Source: Archivesica marissinica (lineage: Eukaryota; Mollusca; Bivalvia; Venerida; Vesicomyidae). Taken from it: a DNA stretch of 64,000 bases. The notes beneath the pieces are model-generated. The model saw only the letters and a list, made by a program, of their open reading frames with translations. It ran no database searches and was not told the DNA's origin. The stretch is from the NCBI GenBank assembly GCA_014843695.1, contig CM026400.1, positions 17,250,294 through 17,314,293 of the forward strand, in the 5' to 3' direction. Shown here in pieces: positions 32,834 to 44,790 of the stretch (positions are counted from its first letter, which is position 1; the number at the start of each line of letters is the position of its first letter). A program made the translations under genes and the position numbers.

Positions 32834-32891
32834 CTGAATAAATTAAAATTATTGTCATAGGGGCAATAAATTAAAATTATTGTCATAGGGG
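32834..32891. repeat. 28-bp direct duplication
   Basis: Two units of AATAAATTAAAATTATTGTC plus ATAGGGGC. Confidence 0.9.
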
Positions 32892-33319
32892 CAGTTGTCC
32901 TAGATGTAAGCATCCGTAGGGGCAATTCTCCATACCACGGATTAAAGTGTCAATGTTGTTGGCTAAGTGAATACGGAGGACCTGCTGTTTATTTACTTAT
33001 TTGCCTCTGCAAGACGTAAACAATGCTAGTAGTTTGGAATGACTTGGCAAAGTTTTACCCCGTCATCACTCATAATATGATATAATTATCACATATTCTA
33101 GCTCCCAGAGAAGCTTGTTTATTTACTCTGTGTCTAAGCTCAAGCTTCTCACTAACCTTGATGAATACCTGCAGTAGACTTGGCTATGTTTGATCAGTCA
33201 CCACCTATTGCAGTGAAATAAATCATACAAATATATAGAGATCATTTTGTTTTGGGGATATGTTTATTTATAGTGGGGGGGGGTTGGCGCCACACTGAAG
33301 TATATATAATATTCATTAT
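32892..33319. other. No feature recognised
   Basis: Unique-looking sequence with a G-run near 33274. Confidence 0.5.
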
Positions 33320-33537
33320 ATTTGCGTGGAGGATAGTGCAAGATGCAGGAGACTCCAATTCCAGACGATATTCTCATTCGATGGTTCGATACTGTCTGGT
33401 TCGATGTTCGATACTCTCTGGTTCGATGTTCGATACTCTCTGGTTCGATACTCTTGTTTCATACTCTGGTTCGATACTCTGGTTCGATACTCTCTGGTTC
33501 GATACTCTTGTTTCATACTCTGGTTCGTTTTCTAGCT
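33320..33537 (-). repeat. SINE-1 fragment with an amplified TCTGGTTCGATAC motif
   Basis: 33325-33365 (GGAGGATAGTGCAAGATGC, then AATTCCAGAC) is a minus-strand SINE-1 piece. The array that follows, about eight copies of CTCTGGTTCGATA with CTTGTTTCATA variants, matches the adjoining SINE-1 stretch CTCCTCTGGTTCTTTTA. The array most likely grew from the SINE. Confidence 0.65.
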
Positions 33538-33734
33538 CCGTGTTTAGCACCGATATATGAGGCCATCCTTAAAAACATTGTTTGTTTGGCATAATGCGAT
33601 CCATGGGTGTGTAGGTATGTTGAAGAAGAAGAAAAAGATTTTGGGTGGTGGTGGGGGGGGGGGTTTAAAGAGGATAGGATGATATCTAATGCTCGTGTTA
33701 TAAACTCATAAAATAATAATCGGCACTTCATCTT

Positions 33735-33965
33735 TTAACCCATTCAACACCAAGTAGCTCACATGGACTGGTCCATGATATTCCTAAACCAATAAATGAA
33801 TCAGAAAATCACATTTGGACAAGTTCATTTATCAAAATGGGTAATTATGTCTAAAAATAGTCATATCACTGGCAAAAAGTGCAGATCCTGATGAGACGAG
33901 CCGGCTCATCTGGATCTACACTTTTTGTAAACCTATTTAGAGGTCTGTGGTGTTGAAAGGGTTAA
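33735..33965 (-). mobile_element. TTAA-A MITE
   Basis: TTAA at 33735-33738 and 33962-33965; shortened palindrome (GATGAGACGAGCCGGCTCAT). Confidence 0.84.
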
Positions 33966-33976
33966 GCATAATTTGG

Positions 33977-34141
33977 GTCTCATCAGGATCTGCACTTTTT
34001 TCAAGTAATATAACTATTTTTAGAATTTTGTTTACCCATTTTGATAAATGAACTGATCCAAATGTAATTTTGTTATTAATTTATTGGTCTAAAAATATCA
34101 TGGACCAGTCCATGTGAGTTACTTGGTGTTGAATGGGTTAA
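33977..34141 (+). mobile_element. TTAA-A, right half
   Basis: Starts mid-palindrome (TCTCATCAGGATCTGCAC) and ends TTGGTGTTGAATGGGTTAA. It lies 11 bp after the previous copy in opposite orientation. Confidence 0.8.
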
Positions 34142-34489
34142 ACACCGTTGTTTGGGGGCTGCTTAGAGTACTTTAGATTTTAACATCCAGATTGAGTGAC
34201 ATCTGCACTGTAAAGTGTAACAGTACCGGACAAATCGCATATCACTTCTGCCCATAATCCCATCTTAGGCATGCAATGGAAATGCAGAGCTCAGTGCAGC
34301 AGTTTAGTAAAATGTATGTAAATTTGGCAGGTGTAATTAAGCCCATTGTAGATGAGACAGTTTTAAACATTATGTCTTCCTTGTATCTGACACTAGTGAA
34401 CACTTACGATAATGTGCAAAGTGCATAGCATGCATGCTCGTTGATAAGATGATGAATGAGGAGAGAAATGGAGAATGATTGAGTGGGAA
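34142..34489. other. No feature recognised
   Basis: Unique-looking sequence. Confidence 0.5.
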
Positions 34490-35085
34490 GGAAAGGAATG
34501 TTGTAACAATGTGTGATGGGCATGAGACTAATGATATTGTTGATGGAACAGTTGATTGATTTTAACACCCAAGCAACCCGATCCACAAGCAACCCGATCC
34601 TACGAATTGGGCATGAGACTGATGATATTGTAGATGGTGCAGTTGATCGATTTTAACACCCAAGCAACCCGATCACAAGCAACCCGATCCGACGAATTGG
34701 GCATGAGACTGATGGTATTGTAGATGGTGCAGTTGATGGATTTTAACACCCAAGCAACCGGATTCACAAGCAACCCGATCCGACGAATTGGGCATGAGAC
34801 TGATGGTATTGTAGATGGAATAGTTGATGGATTTTAACACCCAAGCAACCCGATCCACAAGCAACCCGATCCACAAGCAACCCGATCCGACGAATTGGGC
34901 ATGAGACTGATGGTATTGTAGATGGTGCAGTTGATGGATTTTAACACCCAAGCAACCGGATTCACAAGCAACCCGATCCGACGAATTGGGCATGAGACTG
35001 ATATTGTTGTAGATGGAGCAGTTGATGGATTTTAACACCCAAGCAACCCGATCCACAAGCAACCCGATCCGACGAATTGTCTTAA
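34490..35085. repeat. About 90-bp minisatellite
   Basis: Six units with GACGAATTGGGCATGAGACT, TTGTAGATGGTGCAGTTGAT and TTTTAACACCCAAGCAACC. CAAGCAACCCGATCC forms a nested 15-bp repeat of variable number. Confidence 0.91.
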
Positions 35086-35094
35086 GGGCTTCTG

Positions 35095-35312
35095 TGTTAA
35101 ATGGTATCCATAATTATGTTTTAGAAAAGAAAGCACTCTGACACTGAACATTTCTTCAACTTGCACTTGCCAAACATGCAATTTATACTTGTGCCTGTTG
35201 TCCATTTTATCAACCCGTCTTATATGCGAGTGCATGCCAAAACCCACAGATGTCCGGACCAAAGTAAGGGGGTCGTATCGTCTTATAGGCGATTATGGAC
35301 GGTAGTCTACTA
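35095..35312 (-). mobile_element. rep-N, copy 2 (uninterrupted)
   Basis: Minus strand: CGTCCATAATCGCCTATAAG, CATCTGTGGGTTTTGGCATG, TATAAGACGGGTTGATAAA. Provides the empty site for the SINE-1 at 16968. Confidence 0.72.
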
Positions 35313-35339
35313 GTATGGAAATACTTGGATCTTTTGTGA

Positions 35340-35572
35340 ATCTGTGGAGCCTCCGAGGTGTAATAAATATGGTGCCCGGCTTGTAACCGAGATTTGAGTT
35401 TGAGCCCCGTCAGAACCACGGTGATGGTGTCCTTGGACAAGACACATGCATGCGCATTACTCTCTCCATCGTGGCGATGGATTCCATCAAGAATGAGGTC
35501 TCAAGAGTGATTAATCTAAAAAAAAAAAAGCGCTTTAGCAATCGATGCTAAATTAAATCTATATAAAAGAAA
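35340..35572 (+). mobile_element. SINE-4-like copy with internal A-run
   Basis: GAGTTTGAGCCCCGTCAG at the head, CCTTGGACAAGACACATGC, GTGGCGATGGATTCCATCAA, GAGTGATTAATC then an A12 run and AGCAATCGATGCTAAATTA. Confidence 0.68.
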
Positions 35573-35714
35573 TCTTGCCCGGGAATTTTTAACCAAGGTT
35601 TTGCGGTTCATACACACCCAATCTCCAACTATCCCAATCCCTCATGTAACAATGTAATTAAAGGCTGCACTAATCAGGAAATGACTTAAGATTAATAGTA
35701 TTGATTGTAAGAAA

Positions 35715-36030
35715 TCCAGCACATGCATTTCCAGCAGCATACTGCACATGGATTTCCAACAGCAACCTGCACATGGATTTCCAACAGCATACTGCACGTG
35801 CATTTCCAGCAGCATACTGCACGTGCATTTCCAGCAGCATACTGCACGTGCATTTCCAGCAGCATACTGCACGTGCATTTCCAGCAGCATACTGCACGTG
35901 CATTTCCAACAGCATACTGCACGTGCATTTCCAGCAGTATACTGCATGTGTATTTCCAGCAGTATACTGCATGTGCATTTCCAGCAGCATACTGCACGTG
36001 CATTTCCAGCAGCATACTGCACGTGCATAC
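35715..36030. repeat. 25-bp minisatellite carrying CACGTG
   Basis: About 12 units of GCATTTCCAGCAGCATACTG plus CACGT. Eight unit junctions contain the palindrome CACGTG, the others CACATGG or CATGTG. The unit lacks stops on both strands, giving several overlapping frames. Confidence 0.93.
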
Positions 36031-36999
36031 TCCCTAGAGGCAAAGGTTAATAAGGACCAATTCTTATGCATCTAATTTCGAATAAAAGAAATCTCAAATT
36101 CAAAATCAATAAACCAAGCTCCTTACAAATCTACACTTTGTATGCATCATGTAACATTCAAGCCCAAACAATCGCCCATGAAAAAAACCCCGACAGTGCT
36201 AACCAATCAATCATACGAACATTTATTCCCCCCAGCTTGCCATGTGCAGGATGTGTTTCCATGTAGAACTCGGCACCGCTAATTTCTCAAATGGGTAGTC
36301 CAGTTAATTAGTATTGAATGACACATGGCATGTCCTTATAGTGAGTATTGGTAAAATGACAGTAAATTGCAGAGAAAGGGAATCCTCCCCTGAAACGGTA
36401 GATAATGACATGGTTCTTGGTGAAAGCACGGAAGATTGGAATTCCTACATGTCCATTTTCTGGTGACAGGTCGCATAGTGATGATTATCTTGGTAGCTGA
36501 GAAGAACGAGAAAAATGTGGAACTCGCTAAATTGCATTTTCATGATGTAGAATTAATGAATGACTCATGTAAATGTCTTTTGTCTCCTGATAGAACTTGC
36601 AATATGCTGAAGGACTGACGCTAAAACCTATGCCATTATAAGTGAATTTTGTCTAAAGTCGTTGGAAAATAATTTTTAGTTTATCTTTTTGTTTCATTTT
36701 TGAAATGCTTGTGTTAATAATATATCAATTGTTTTAATGACGATGGACTTACGCTACAACCTATGCCGCCGCTCCAACAAGAGTGATTAATATAAGTTGT
36801 TAAAACTTTTGATTCTGATAGAACTTGCAATATGACGAATTATTTTTTATTCCTCATAATTTCATAGTATTATTAACATTATAATTATATATACAGATAA
36901 GTACATACCATGACAGTATCAACGTTATGCATTACATATATTATGTGCATAGTCATTATTTCTAGCGGTTGTTCTATATTTAAACAAATGAGGTTTTTT
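36031..36999. other. No gene recognised
   Basis: Only a SINE-3/4 tail word (AGAGTGATTAATATAAGTTG at about 36780). The 60-codon frame at 36436-36618 has no recognisable content. Confidence 0.5.
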
Positions 37000-37290
37000 A
37001 TATATAGTGTGGGACCTATCTACTTTTAGAAAGTATTCAGGGGCAGTAACTGACTGATGTCTCTCATTGGTGGTCCATCTATTTTAAACAAAATATCCTT
37101 TGATGATACAACGTTGGTTGATTAATTTTACGAAACGAATGTAAATAACAATGAATTCAGTTGTTGACCCTTTTTTCAATTGAACACCGTAGCCGAATGG
37201 TTACTGTCGCCGACTTCAACTTGATAGGACCTATCTATTTTTAGAGAGTATTCAGGGGCACTAACTCACCGATGTCTCTCCATTATTTCC
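37000..37290 (-). mobile_element. Two rep-J end fragments
   Basis: GACCTATCTACTTTTAGAAA to GATGTCTCTCATT at about 37012-37070 and again, diverged, at about 37227-37282. Both are inverse to the 61-bp unit at 22157-22440. A tRNA-like GTAGCCGAATGG lies between them. Confidence 0.55.
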
Positions 37291-37516
37291 CTGACTGGTT
37301 GGAACATGATCTTTCTGCTTTGCTCGGCAGCCTCTCCTGTTCTGTATAATGAAAACCTATGTCACTACTCAATCATGTTTTGTAAACCATGTTCACTCCG
37401 TTTTCAAAACAATATGAATATGCAAACTTCACGGCATTAATAATTGGCATATGGCATTATGAATGCAGTGCTTCAGAACCTCATTTTAAGCGCCAGTAAA
37501 ATTATAGAGTTGTCTA

Positions 37517-37748
37517 TTAACCCATTTCATTCAGGATACCGTTCAAACAGTATTTGCAAAGAACATAGAGCCAGAACGTTCCGTCTGATCTGGCTCTGTG
37601 CTGTTTGCTATTCAGATGATCTTGCTAAGACACTTGGCTATGTAGCAAACAACATAGATCCTGATCAGCATGCAGCATCACGCTGCGGCTGATCTGGATC
37701 TATGTTGTTTGCAAAGGCCTTTAAATGTATCCAGAATGAAATGGGTTA
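37517..37748. mobile_element. TTAA-C MITE, full length
   Basis: TTAACCCATTTCATTCAGG at the left, CCAGAATGAAATGGGTTAA at the right. Two hairpins: GAACATAGAGCCAGA/TCTGGCTCTGTGCTG, and CATAGATCCTGATCAG with CTGATCTGGATCTATG. About 20-bp terminal inverted repeats. Confidence 0.86.
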
Positions 37749-37842
37749 ATAACAGCACCAAAAACGATTTTTTGTGTTAACATCATTAGCTCACGGAATC
37801 TGTATAACAAACAAGTCAAACTGTCTCTTGGAAAAAAATATT
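37749..37842 (-). mobile_element. rep-M, copy 2
   Basis: Inverse of 30150-30247, starting directly at the right TTAA of the TTAA-C element. Confidence 0.6.
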
Positions 37843-37949
37843 TACTCTATTATTGGCTTGTGACCGAGTCACAAAAATAATCTTTAAAAAGAGAATTTGA
37901 AAACTAAACCAGTCCTTCCTAGGGTGTATATATCTTTCACCTTGCCAAT

Positions 37950-38101
37950 TTGATCAGGCTCTATGCTGTTTGCTATTCAGATATTGGAGCTAACACACTT
38001 GTCTGAATAGCAAGCAACATAGATCCTGATCAGACGTGGCGCTTGATCTGAATCTGTTTGCTACGCTGTTCATCTGGATGTGTGTTGTTTGCACATTCTG
38101 T
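37950..38101. mobile_element. TTAA-C-related hairpin fragment
   Basis: GATCAGGCTCTATGCTGTTT and TAGCAAGCAACATAGATCC arms, with TTGGAGCTAACACACTTGTC between, the same sub-type as 4560-4620. Confidence 0.65.
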
Positions 38102-38118
38102 CCAATTTATTTGGCAGG

Positions 38119-38362
38119 TTAACCCTTTCAACACCACAGACCTCTAAATTGGCTTACAAAAAAGTGTAGATCCAGATGAGCCGGCTCATGACGAGCCGTC
38201 TCATCAGGATCTGCACTTTTTTCAAGTAATATAACTATTTTTAGAATTTTTTTTACCCATTTTGATAAATGAACTGATCCAAATGTAATTTTGTTATTAA
38301 TTTATTGGTCTAAAAATATCATTGACCAGTCCATGTCAGTTACTTGGTGTTGAATGGGTTAA
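38119..38362 (+). mobile_element. TTAA-A MITE, full length
   Basis: TTAA at 38119-38122 and 38359-38362; complete palindrome. Confidence 0.87.
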
Positions 38363-38562
38363 GGGCTAAATTCCTATCGTCTTCTCTCCATCATGACGAT
38401 AAATTCGATCTGAGGATTGAGGTATCCAGAGCAACTAAACTGTTGTCATAAAGGCATTGTTCACAATAATTGTTCACAGAATTTTGTATAAACTGATCTG
38501 GTTCGAAGAGAAGGTGTATATTTTTATATATGTGACACAAGTGAGTTTTTCGATTTTTTGTG

Positions 38563-38858
38563 TTTTACGTTTATTTATCGTTGCTACCGGTTGCCCATAT
38601 GAGCAACGCCTCCTGAAGAGATTAGTTATTTTAGATTTTGGAGGATAGTGCATGATACAGACATGTCTGTATCTGTATCAGAGACCAATTCCAGACTCTC
38701 CTCTGGTTCTTTTACGTGCATGGTGTAAAGTACCGACACGAGACCTCGGTTTAACGTCCCATCTGAAAGACTGTTAATTTTATTAGGGTCGGACGGGGGA
38801 TCGAACCTGCGATCCCTGGATTACCAGTCCGGTGTGTTACCACTGGACTACAGATCCG
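38563..38858 (-). mobile_element. SINE-1, full length
   Basis: Minus strand: A-box region TAGTCCAGTGG, B box GGTTCGATCCC, core and tail ending near TAAATAAACG. An internal GATACAGACATGTCTGTATC duplication/palindrome distinguishes it. Confidence 0.88.
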
Positions 38859-39424
38859 TCGAGTGTTTCGATCTTGTCTGCTCATCTTGTTGTTTCCTTC
38901 GATCCAGACAAAGTAATGCACACAGACCTTTGATATTTTCATCACCTATTTATGAGACTTGGTCACACAAAGTTAGCGAGGAATTTCGTGGAGAGTGAAC
39001 ATTAGTTTGGCCACATGTCTCACAAAAGTATCAGAAACCTCTTAAAGTTTTGACACACATGCAAAGATGGAAATATAATTATACCTATATTGCCCTAACG
39101 TTTTGTCATACAGCAATTTCATTCGGAAGTATTTGCTCGTAAATCATAAAAGAAAACCAAAAATGTGCAGATAATAAAAAAATTCTCTGCGTATTTTTTC
39201 TGAGCATCATTTCTAATGTTTAGCTGAACATGGGTAATTCTTTGCTAATGAGGCATCACTCAGTTTTTGGCACTCCACTGTATAAATGTTTCTCGCAGAA
39301 TTTACCATGTATACAAAAAAAGATGCTATAACCACTAAAAAAAATCTTGGAGGTGAAGAAAAGTTTACGAATCAATTTTCTGGGAAGGATATCTTTGGTT
39401 CCAACGGTGAATATCTCGCTTGGT
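38859..39424. other. No feature recognised
   Basis: Unique-looking AT-rich sequence. Confidence 0.5.
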
Positions 39425-39620
39425 CCAGAGGGGGGACATCGCTGGTATGAAAGGGAGACAACTATCGATCCAAAGGATATCTCTCATACCAACGGGCGAC
39501 ACCTATCTTTCCAGAGAGTTTGGGGGAACACCTTGTAACATATGGGGACACCTCTCGTTCCAATGGGGGAACACCTTTCCAAACGGGGACACCTCTTTCC
39601 AAACGGGGACACATCCCGCT
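39425..39620. repeat. Degenerate array, about 17-30 bp units
   Basis: GGGGACACCTCT with CCAAACG or CGTTCCAA recurs with irregular spacing. Best preserved at 39540-39620. Confidence 0.7.
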
Positions 39621-39657
39621 TCAAAGACATTCATTTAAAATATTTATATCGTTTATA

Positions 39658-39800
39658 TACAAATTTATTTTAGCTTGATTGCAAATCAAGTTTCTACAAC
39701 ATAAGAATTATCGCTCTCGATACCTCATTTCTGATGGAATCCATGGCCAAGCATGGGGGAGAGAGAAGAGGCTATATGGATTCAAACATGCAACCCCTCA
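39658..39800 (-). mobile_element. SINE-4, partial
   Basis: Tail side TTTTAGCTTGATTGCAAATC, body TTCTGATGGAATCCATGGCC and GGAGAGAGAAGAGG; the tRNA head is lost. Confidence 0.65.
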
Positions 39801-39832
39801 GTTACAAGGACACACTACAGAGGCTATATTTA

Positions 39833-40185
39833 TACAGTCAAGCCTGTCCTAAGCAGCCAGCCAATGGAGTGTTGAAATATGGCTGCTTAGTCAAGGTGGT
39901 TGCTCAATAGTTTGGAACATATTGCCCCATTAAAAATGCTGTAACTGTATGCTTAATACAGGTTGGCTGCTTAATACAGGTTGGCTGCTTAATACAGGTT
40001 GGATGCTTAATAAAGGTTGGCTGCTTAATGCAGGTTATCTGCTTAATACTGGTTGGCTGCTTAATTCAGTTTGGCTGCTTAATGCAGGTTATCTGCTTCA
40101 TACAGGTTGGCTGCTTAATGCAGGTTGCCTGCTTAATACAGGTTGGCTGCTTAATAGAGGTGATCGCTAAAACAGGTTGGCTGTA
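39833..40185. mobile_element. Tc-K element, copy 2, with 18-bp array
   Basis: Ends TACAGTCAAGCCTGTCC and ACAGGTTGGCTGTA. Within it, 39948-40165 is about 12 copies of GGTTGGCTGCTTAATACA (18 bp), a motif that is single-copy in the right arm of Tc-K at 5398-5861. The 18-bp period gives a 73-codon frame. Confidence 0.78.
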
Positions 40186-40603
40186 TAGAACATAAAGAAC
40201 AAAGAAGGAAAAGTCGTGAAGATTTTTCTTTTGTAATTTGGTTTAAAAACAATATTTATTGCAAAACATAAATAACATAAACTATGACATACACAAAGGA
40301 TCAAGTTAAAAGTAGCTTCCCTAAAAATGTCTTACATTTTGTAATTTAGTGAAAACATTTTTGTTTATTCAAAAGAATGAAGGGGGAGGGAGGATACACA
40401 TGCATGCATGTTGCAGTGTCAAGAATGTTACAAACTAAATATTTGTTCGTCTTGCCATGTGTTTTAAGAATTTAAATGCGACATGAAATGCATTTAACGA
40501 GCATTCTGAGGCGGATATAAAAGTGTTGCAAGGTATTGATTGTTTAGTGCGACGATGGAAGTTTTACCGTCGGTTTTATGTTGTAAAACGTAGTGGCGTG
40601 TAT
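40186..40603. other. No feature recognised
   Basis: AT-rich unique-looking sequence. Confidence 0.5.
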
Positions 40604-40789
40604 CAACCCGTTTCAACCCTTAGTAACCGACGTAAATTAATCAGAAAATTTACATTTGGACAAGTTCATTTATATCGATCTAAAAACAGTAAAATTACTA
40701 TCAAATCTTGTAGATCCTGATGAATCGGCCCATTTGGATCTAAACTTTTTGCTAAGCTATTTATAAGTCTGTAATGTTGAAAGGTCTAA
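40604..40789 (-). mobile_element. TTAA-A, degenerate and shortened
   Basis: Shares TTACATTTGGACAAGTTCAT and GTAGATCCTGATGA with TTAA-A but with an eroded hairpin and ends. An old copy. Confidence 0.65.
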
Positions 40790-41074
40790 TTGACAATTTA
40801 GCAAATCTTAATTAATGCTGTACTGAAATCACAAACCTCCACAAGGGAGAGCTTCATGTTTCAAAATTTCAGGAATATTTCCCGATCAAATTCATAAGGT
40901 AGTAAGTACAGTTTTAGTTCTTCATAAAAATGAAGTTTGTGAACTATGCCCATAGTATTGAAGAGTTCTTCATCATATATAGAGACAAGAGTTCTTCATG
41001 AAAAACTAGCGACACATTCAGTTTATGATGAAAATACTGGAAATTTTAAATTTGTTCTGACTGAAAAATGGAGG

Positions 41075-42490
41075 AGGTGTCACATGCACTGGTTGTATGG
41101 TAGAATGGAGGTGTCACATGCACTGTTGTATGGTAGAATGGAGGTGTCACATGCACTGGTTGTATGGTAGAATGGAGGTGTCACATGCACTGGTTGTATG
41201 GTAGAATGGAGGGTGTGATGTTGCACTGGTTGTATGGTAGAATGGAGGTGTGGTGTGTGCACTGGTGGCATGGTAGAATGGAAGGAAGTGTGGTGTGTGC
41301 ACTGGTGGCATGGTAGAATGGAAGGAAGTGTGGTGTGTGCACTTGTTGTATGGTAGAATGGAAGGAAGTGTGGTGTGTGCACTGGTGGCATGGTAGAATG
41401 GAAGGAAGTGTGGTGTGTGCACTGGTGGCATGGTAGAATGGAAGGAAGTGTGGTGTGTGCACTGGTTGTATGGTAGAATGGAAGGAAGTGTGGTGTGTGC
41501 ACTGGTGGCATGGTAGAATGGAAGGAAGTGTGGTGTGTGCACTGGTGGCATGGTAGAATGGAAGGAAGTGTGGTGTGTGCACTGGTGGCATGGTAGAATG
41601 GAAGTGTGGTGTGTGCACTGGTGGCATGGTAGAATGGAGGTGTGGTGTGTGCACTGGTGGCATGGTAGAATGGAAGGAAGTGTGGTGTGTGCACTGGTGG
41701 CATGGTAGAATGGAGGTGTGGTGTGTGCACTGGTGGCATGGTAGAATGGAAGGAAGTGTGGTGTGTGCACTGGTGGCATGGTAGAATGGAAGGAAGTGTG
41801 GTGTGTGCACTTGTTGTATGGTAGAATGGAGGTGTGGTGTGCACTGGTGGCATGGTAGAATGGAAGGAAGTGTGGTGTGTGCACTTGTTGTATGGTAGAA
41901 TGGAAGGAAGTGTGGTGTGTGCACTGGTGGTATGGTAGAATGGAAGGAAGTGTGGTGTGTGCACTTGTTGCATGGTACAATGGAAGTGTGGTGTGTGCAC
42001 TGGTTGCCTGGTAGAATGGAAGTGTGGTGTGTGCACTGGTGGTATGGTAGAATGGAAGGAAGTGTGGTGTGTGCACTTGTTGCATGGTAGAATGGAAGTG
42101 TGGTGTGTGCACTGGTTGCCTGGTAGAATGGAAGTGTGGTGTGTGCACTGGTTGCATGGTAGAATGGAAGGAAGTGTGGTGTGTGCACTTGTTGCATGGT
42201 AGAATGGAAGTGTGGTGCATGCACTGGTGGCATGGTAGAATGGAAGTGTGATGTGTGCACTGGTGGCATGGTAGAATGGAAGTGTGGTGCATGCACTGGT
42301 GGCATGGTAGAATGGAAGTGTGATGTGTGCACTGGTGGCATGGTAGAATGGAAGTGTGGTGCATGCACTGGTGGCATGGTAGAATGGAAGTGTGATGTGT
42401 GCACTGGTGGCATGGTAGAATGGAAGTGTGGTGTGTGCACTGGTTGCATGGTAGAATGGAAGGAAGTGTGGTGTGTGCACTCGTTGCAAT
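41075..42490. repeat. 1.4-kb minisatellite, 31-40 bp units
   Basis: About 40 units of GTGTGGTGTGTGCACTGGTG plus GCATGGTAGAATG, with or without GAAGGAA. Left units have GTCACATGCACTGG; right units alternate GTGATGTGTGCAC and GTGGTGCATGCAC as a two-unit higher-order repeat (about 42200-42420). Both strands lack stops, so the 482-, 470- and 422-codon minus frames are artefacts. Confidence 0.95.
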
Positions 42491-43639
42491 GCAGCTGCTT
42501 GTAATAATCTGCCGCAATTTGAGCTCAATCTGACACTCGACTATACAATTGATCTTCAATTAAGCAAATATCACAGATTGTTTGATTAGTGATATAATAT
42601 ATCGTACTGTATTACGTTATATGAGCATAAACAGTTAGAATTAATCAGTCATAAAATTGTGATTATTTTGTTACATTGTGATCTATTGGACCACCAAATG
42701 TCAAAACACAAACGCATTGTCACATAATTATGATATTTATTAAAGGAGCTCAGTTTCGGATGCCAAACTGAATGAAAACTAAATAAATTGTTAAACAAAA
42801 TATTAAATACTGGTAAAGCAGAACGACACGTTGAACACTAGCTGGGGTATATAGTTAACTAAGATTTATTGACCGGATTCAGATACAGACAGTCATTACG
42901 GTCTAAAACGAGGGACTGTCGTCAGAATAATGAAGATACATAGCAATTATCTTTAAAACACTGTCGTGACGTCATACCTTTGTACTTGCCGTCCATTATT
43001 ATTAATATTGGACTGGTTTCAAAGGGCAAGAGTATTATATCAAATCCTATTCGTAAGATCTTATATTATATAAGTGTGCGTTTTATGTAAGATATAAGCT
43101 TCAAACGGAGCTACGCTTCTAATACAGTCCAATATTTTACATATTGGATTGTTTTCGGCTTATATCCTAACCATAAGGTAGTGAAAAAGTGGAACTACTT
43201 TGTGATGTTTGTTGCTAAAAATAGAATTTATGGCTATTAATAAATTCTTCTACTAAAAGTGATCCAACTTCTACACTGGTAGTCTATAATATCAAAACAA
43301 TGCTAGTAATGTCGACTCAATCGAAATATTTTGTTTCCACCAAGTCAAGCTCCTTTAAGTATTATTTTATCAACATAGGTTTTTGCATTGTGACATTGTG
43401 CATTGTTTTTAGACTGTTTAACCGTAACTGTTTAACCGTAACTGATAAATACAAAATGTTGATAAAAATCTGTCCCCAGAGGGTGGTCTAGTAACATTAC
43501 ACAACACTATTGTGGATTGCTAATAATCTATTAGTTAAATATTGGACATTAAAGGCCGCTGCAACAGCTTTTAAGAATTTATGGTAATGATAATAAAGCT
43601 TGTATTATAGATATAGTTTACAGGGTTTCTTGATATGAT
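42491..43639. other. No gene recognised
   Basis: A short inverted pair, AATATTGGACTG (about 43009) and CAGTCCAATATT (about 43125), may mark a small hairpin element. A 17-bp CTGTTTAACCGTAA duplication sits near 43425. Confidence 0.5.
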
Positions 43640-44790
43640 TTATGGATTCAGCGTATCAGTCCCGCTGTAGTTTATTACAAAATGATTTATGGATTCAGCG
43701 TATCAGTCCCGCTGTAGTTTATTACAAAATGATTTATGGATTCCGCGTATCAGTCCCGCTGTAGTTTATTACAAAATGATTTATGGATTCAGCGTATCGA
43801 TTATGCAATATGATTTATGGATTCCGCGTATCAGTCCCGCTGTAGTTTATACAAAATGATTTATGGATTCAGCGTATCGATTATGCAATATGATTTATGG
43901 ATTCCGCGTATCAGTCCCGCTGTAGTTTATACAAAATGATTTATGGATTCAGCGTATCGATTATGCAATATGATTTATGGATTCCGCGTATCAGTCCCGC
44001 TGTAGTTTATACAAAATGATTTATGGATTCAGCGTATCGATTATGCAATATGATTTATGGATTCCGCGTATCAGTCCCGCTGTAGTTTATACAAAATGAT
44101 TTATGGATTCAGCGTATCGATTATGCAATATGATTTATGGATTCCGCGTATCAGTCCCGCTGTAGTTTATACAAAGTGATTTATGGATTCAACGTATCAG
44201 TCCCGCTGTAGTTTATACAAAGTGATTTATGGATTCAACGTATTAGTCCCGCTGTAGTTTATACAAAATGATTTATGGATTCAACGTATCAGTCCCGCTG
44301 TAGTTTATACAAAGTGATTTATGGATTCAACGTATCAGTCCCGCTGTAGTTTATACAAAATGATTTATAGATTCCGCATATCGGTCCACGCTGTAGTTTA
44401 TACAAAATGATTTATGGATTCCGCGTACGAGTCCCGCTGTAGTTTATACAAAATGATTTATGGATTCAGCGTATCGGTCCCGCTGTAGTTTATACAAAAT
44501 GATTTATGGATTCAGCATATCAATTATGCAAATGATTTATGGATTCAGCGTATCAGTTAACTGTAGTTTATGCAAAATGATTTATGGATTCAGCGTACGA
44601 GTCCCGCTGTAGTTTATACAAAATGATTTATGGATTCAGCATATCAATTATGCAAATGATTTATGGATTCAGCGTATCAGTTCCGCTGTAGTTTATACAA
44701 AATGATTTATGGATTCCGCGTACGAGTCCCACTGTAGTTTATACAAAATGATTTATGGATTCCGCGTACGAGTCAGTTTATACAAAGTAA
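43640..44790. repeat. 1.15-kb composite minisatellite
   Basis: Basic 45-47-bp unit ATGATTTATGGATTCAGCGT plus ATCAGTCCCGCTGTAGTTTA. A shorter variant ends ATCGATTATGCAATATG. From about 43780 to 44160 long and short units alternate as a higher-order repeat of about 75 bp, repeated five times. Confidence 0.94.

Noticed and set aside
33375..33530. Amplified Pol III B boxes (GGTTCGAT)
   Set aside because: The array matches the CTCTGGTTCTTTT part of minus-strand SINE-1, not its tRNA head, so the B-box likeness is probably coincidental.
41080..42559. Open frames of 422-482 codons on the minus strand
   Set aside because: They lie wholly in a 31-40-bp tandem array with all minus frames open; His/Thr/Pro-rich periodic translation, no other coding signal.
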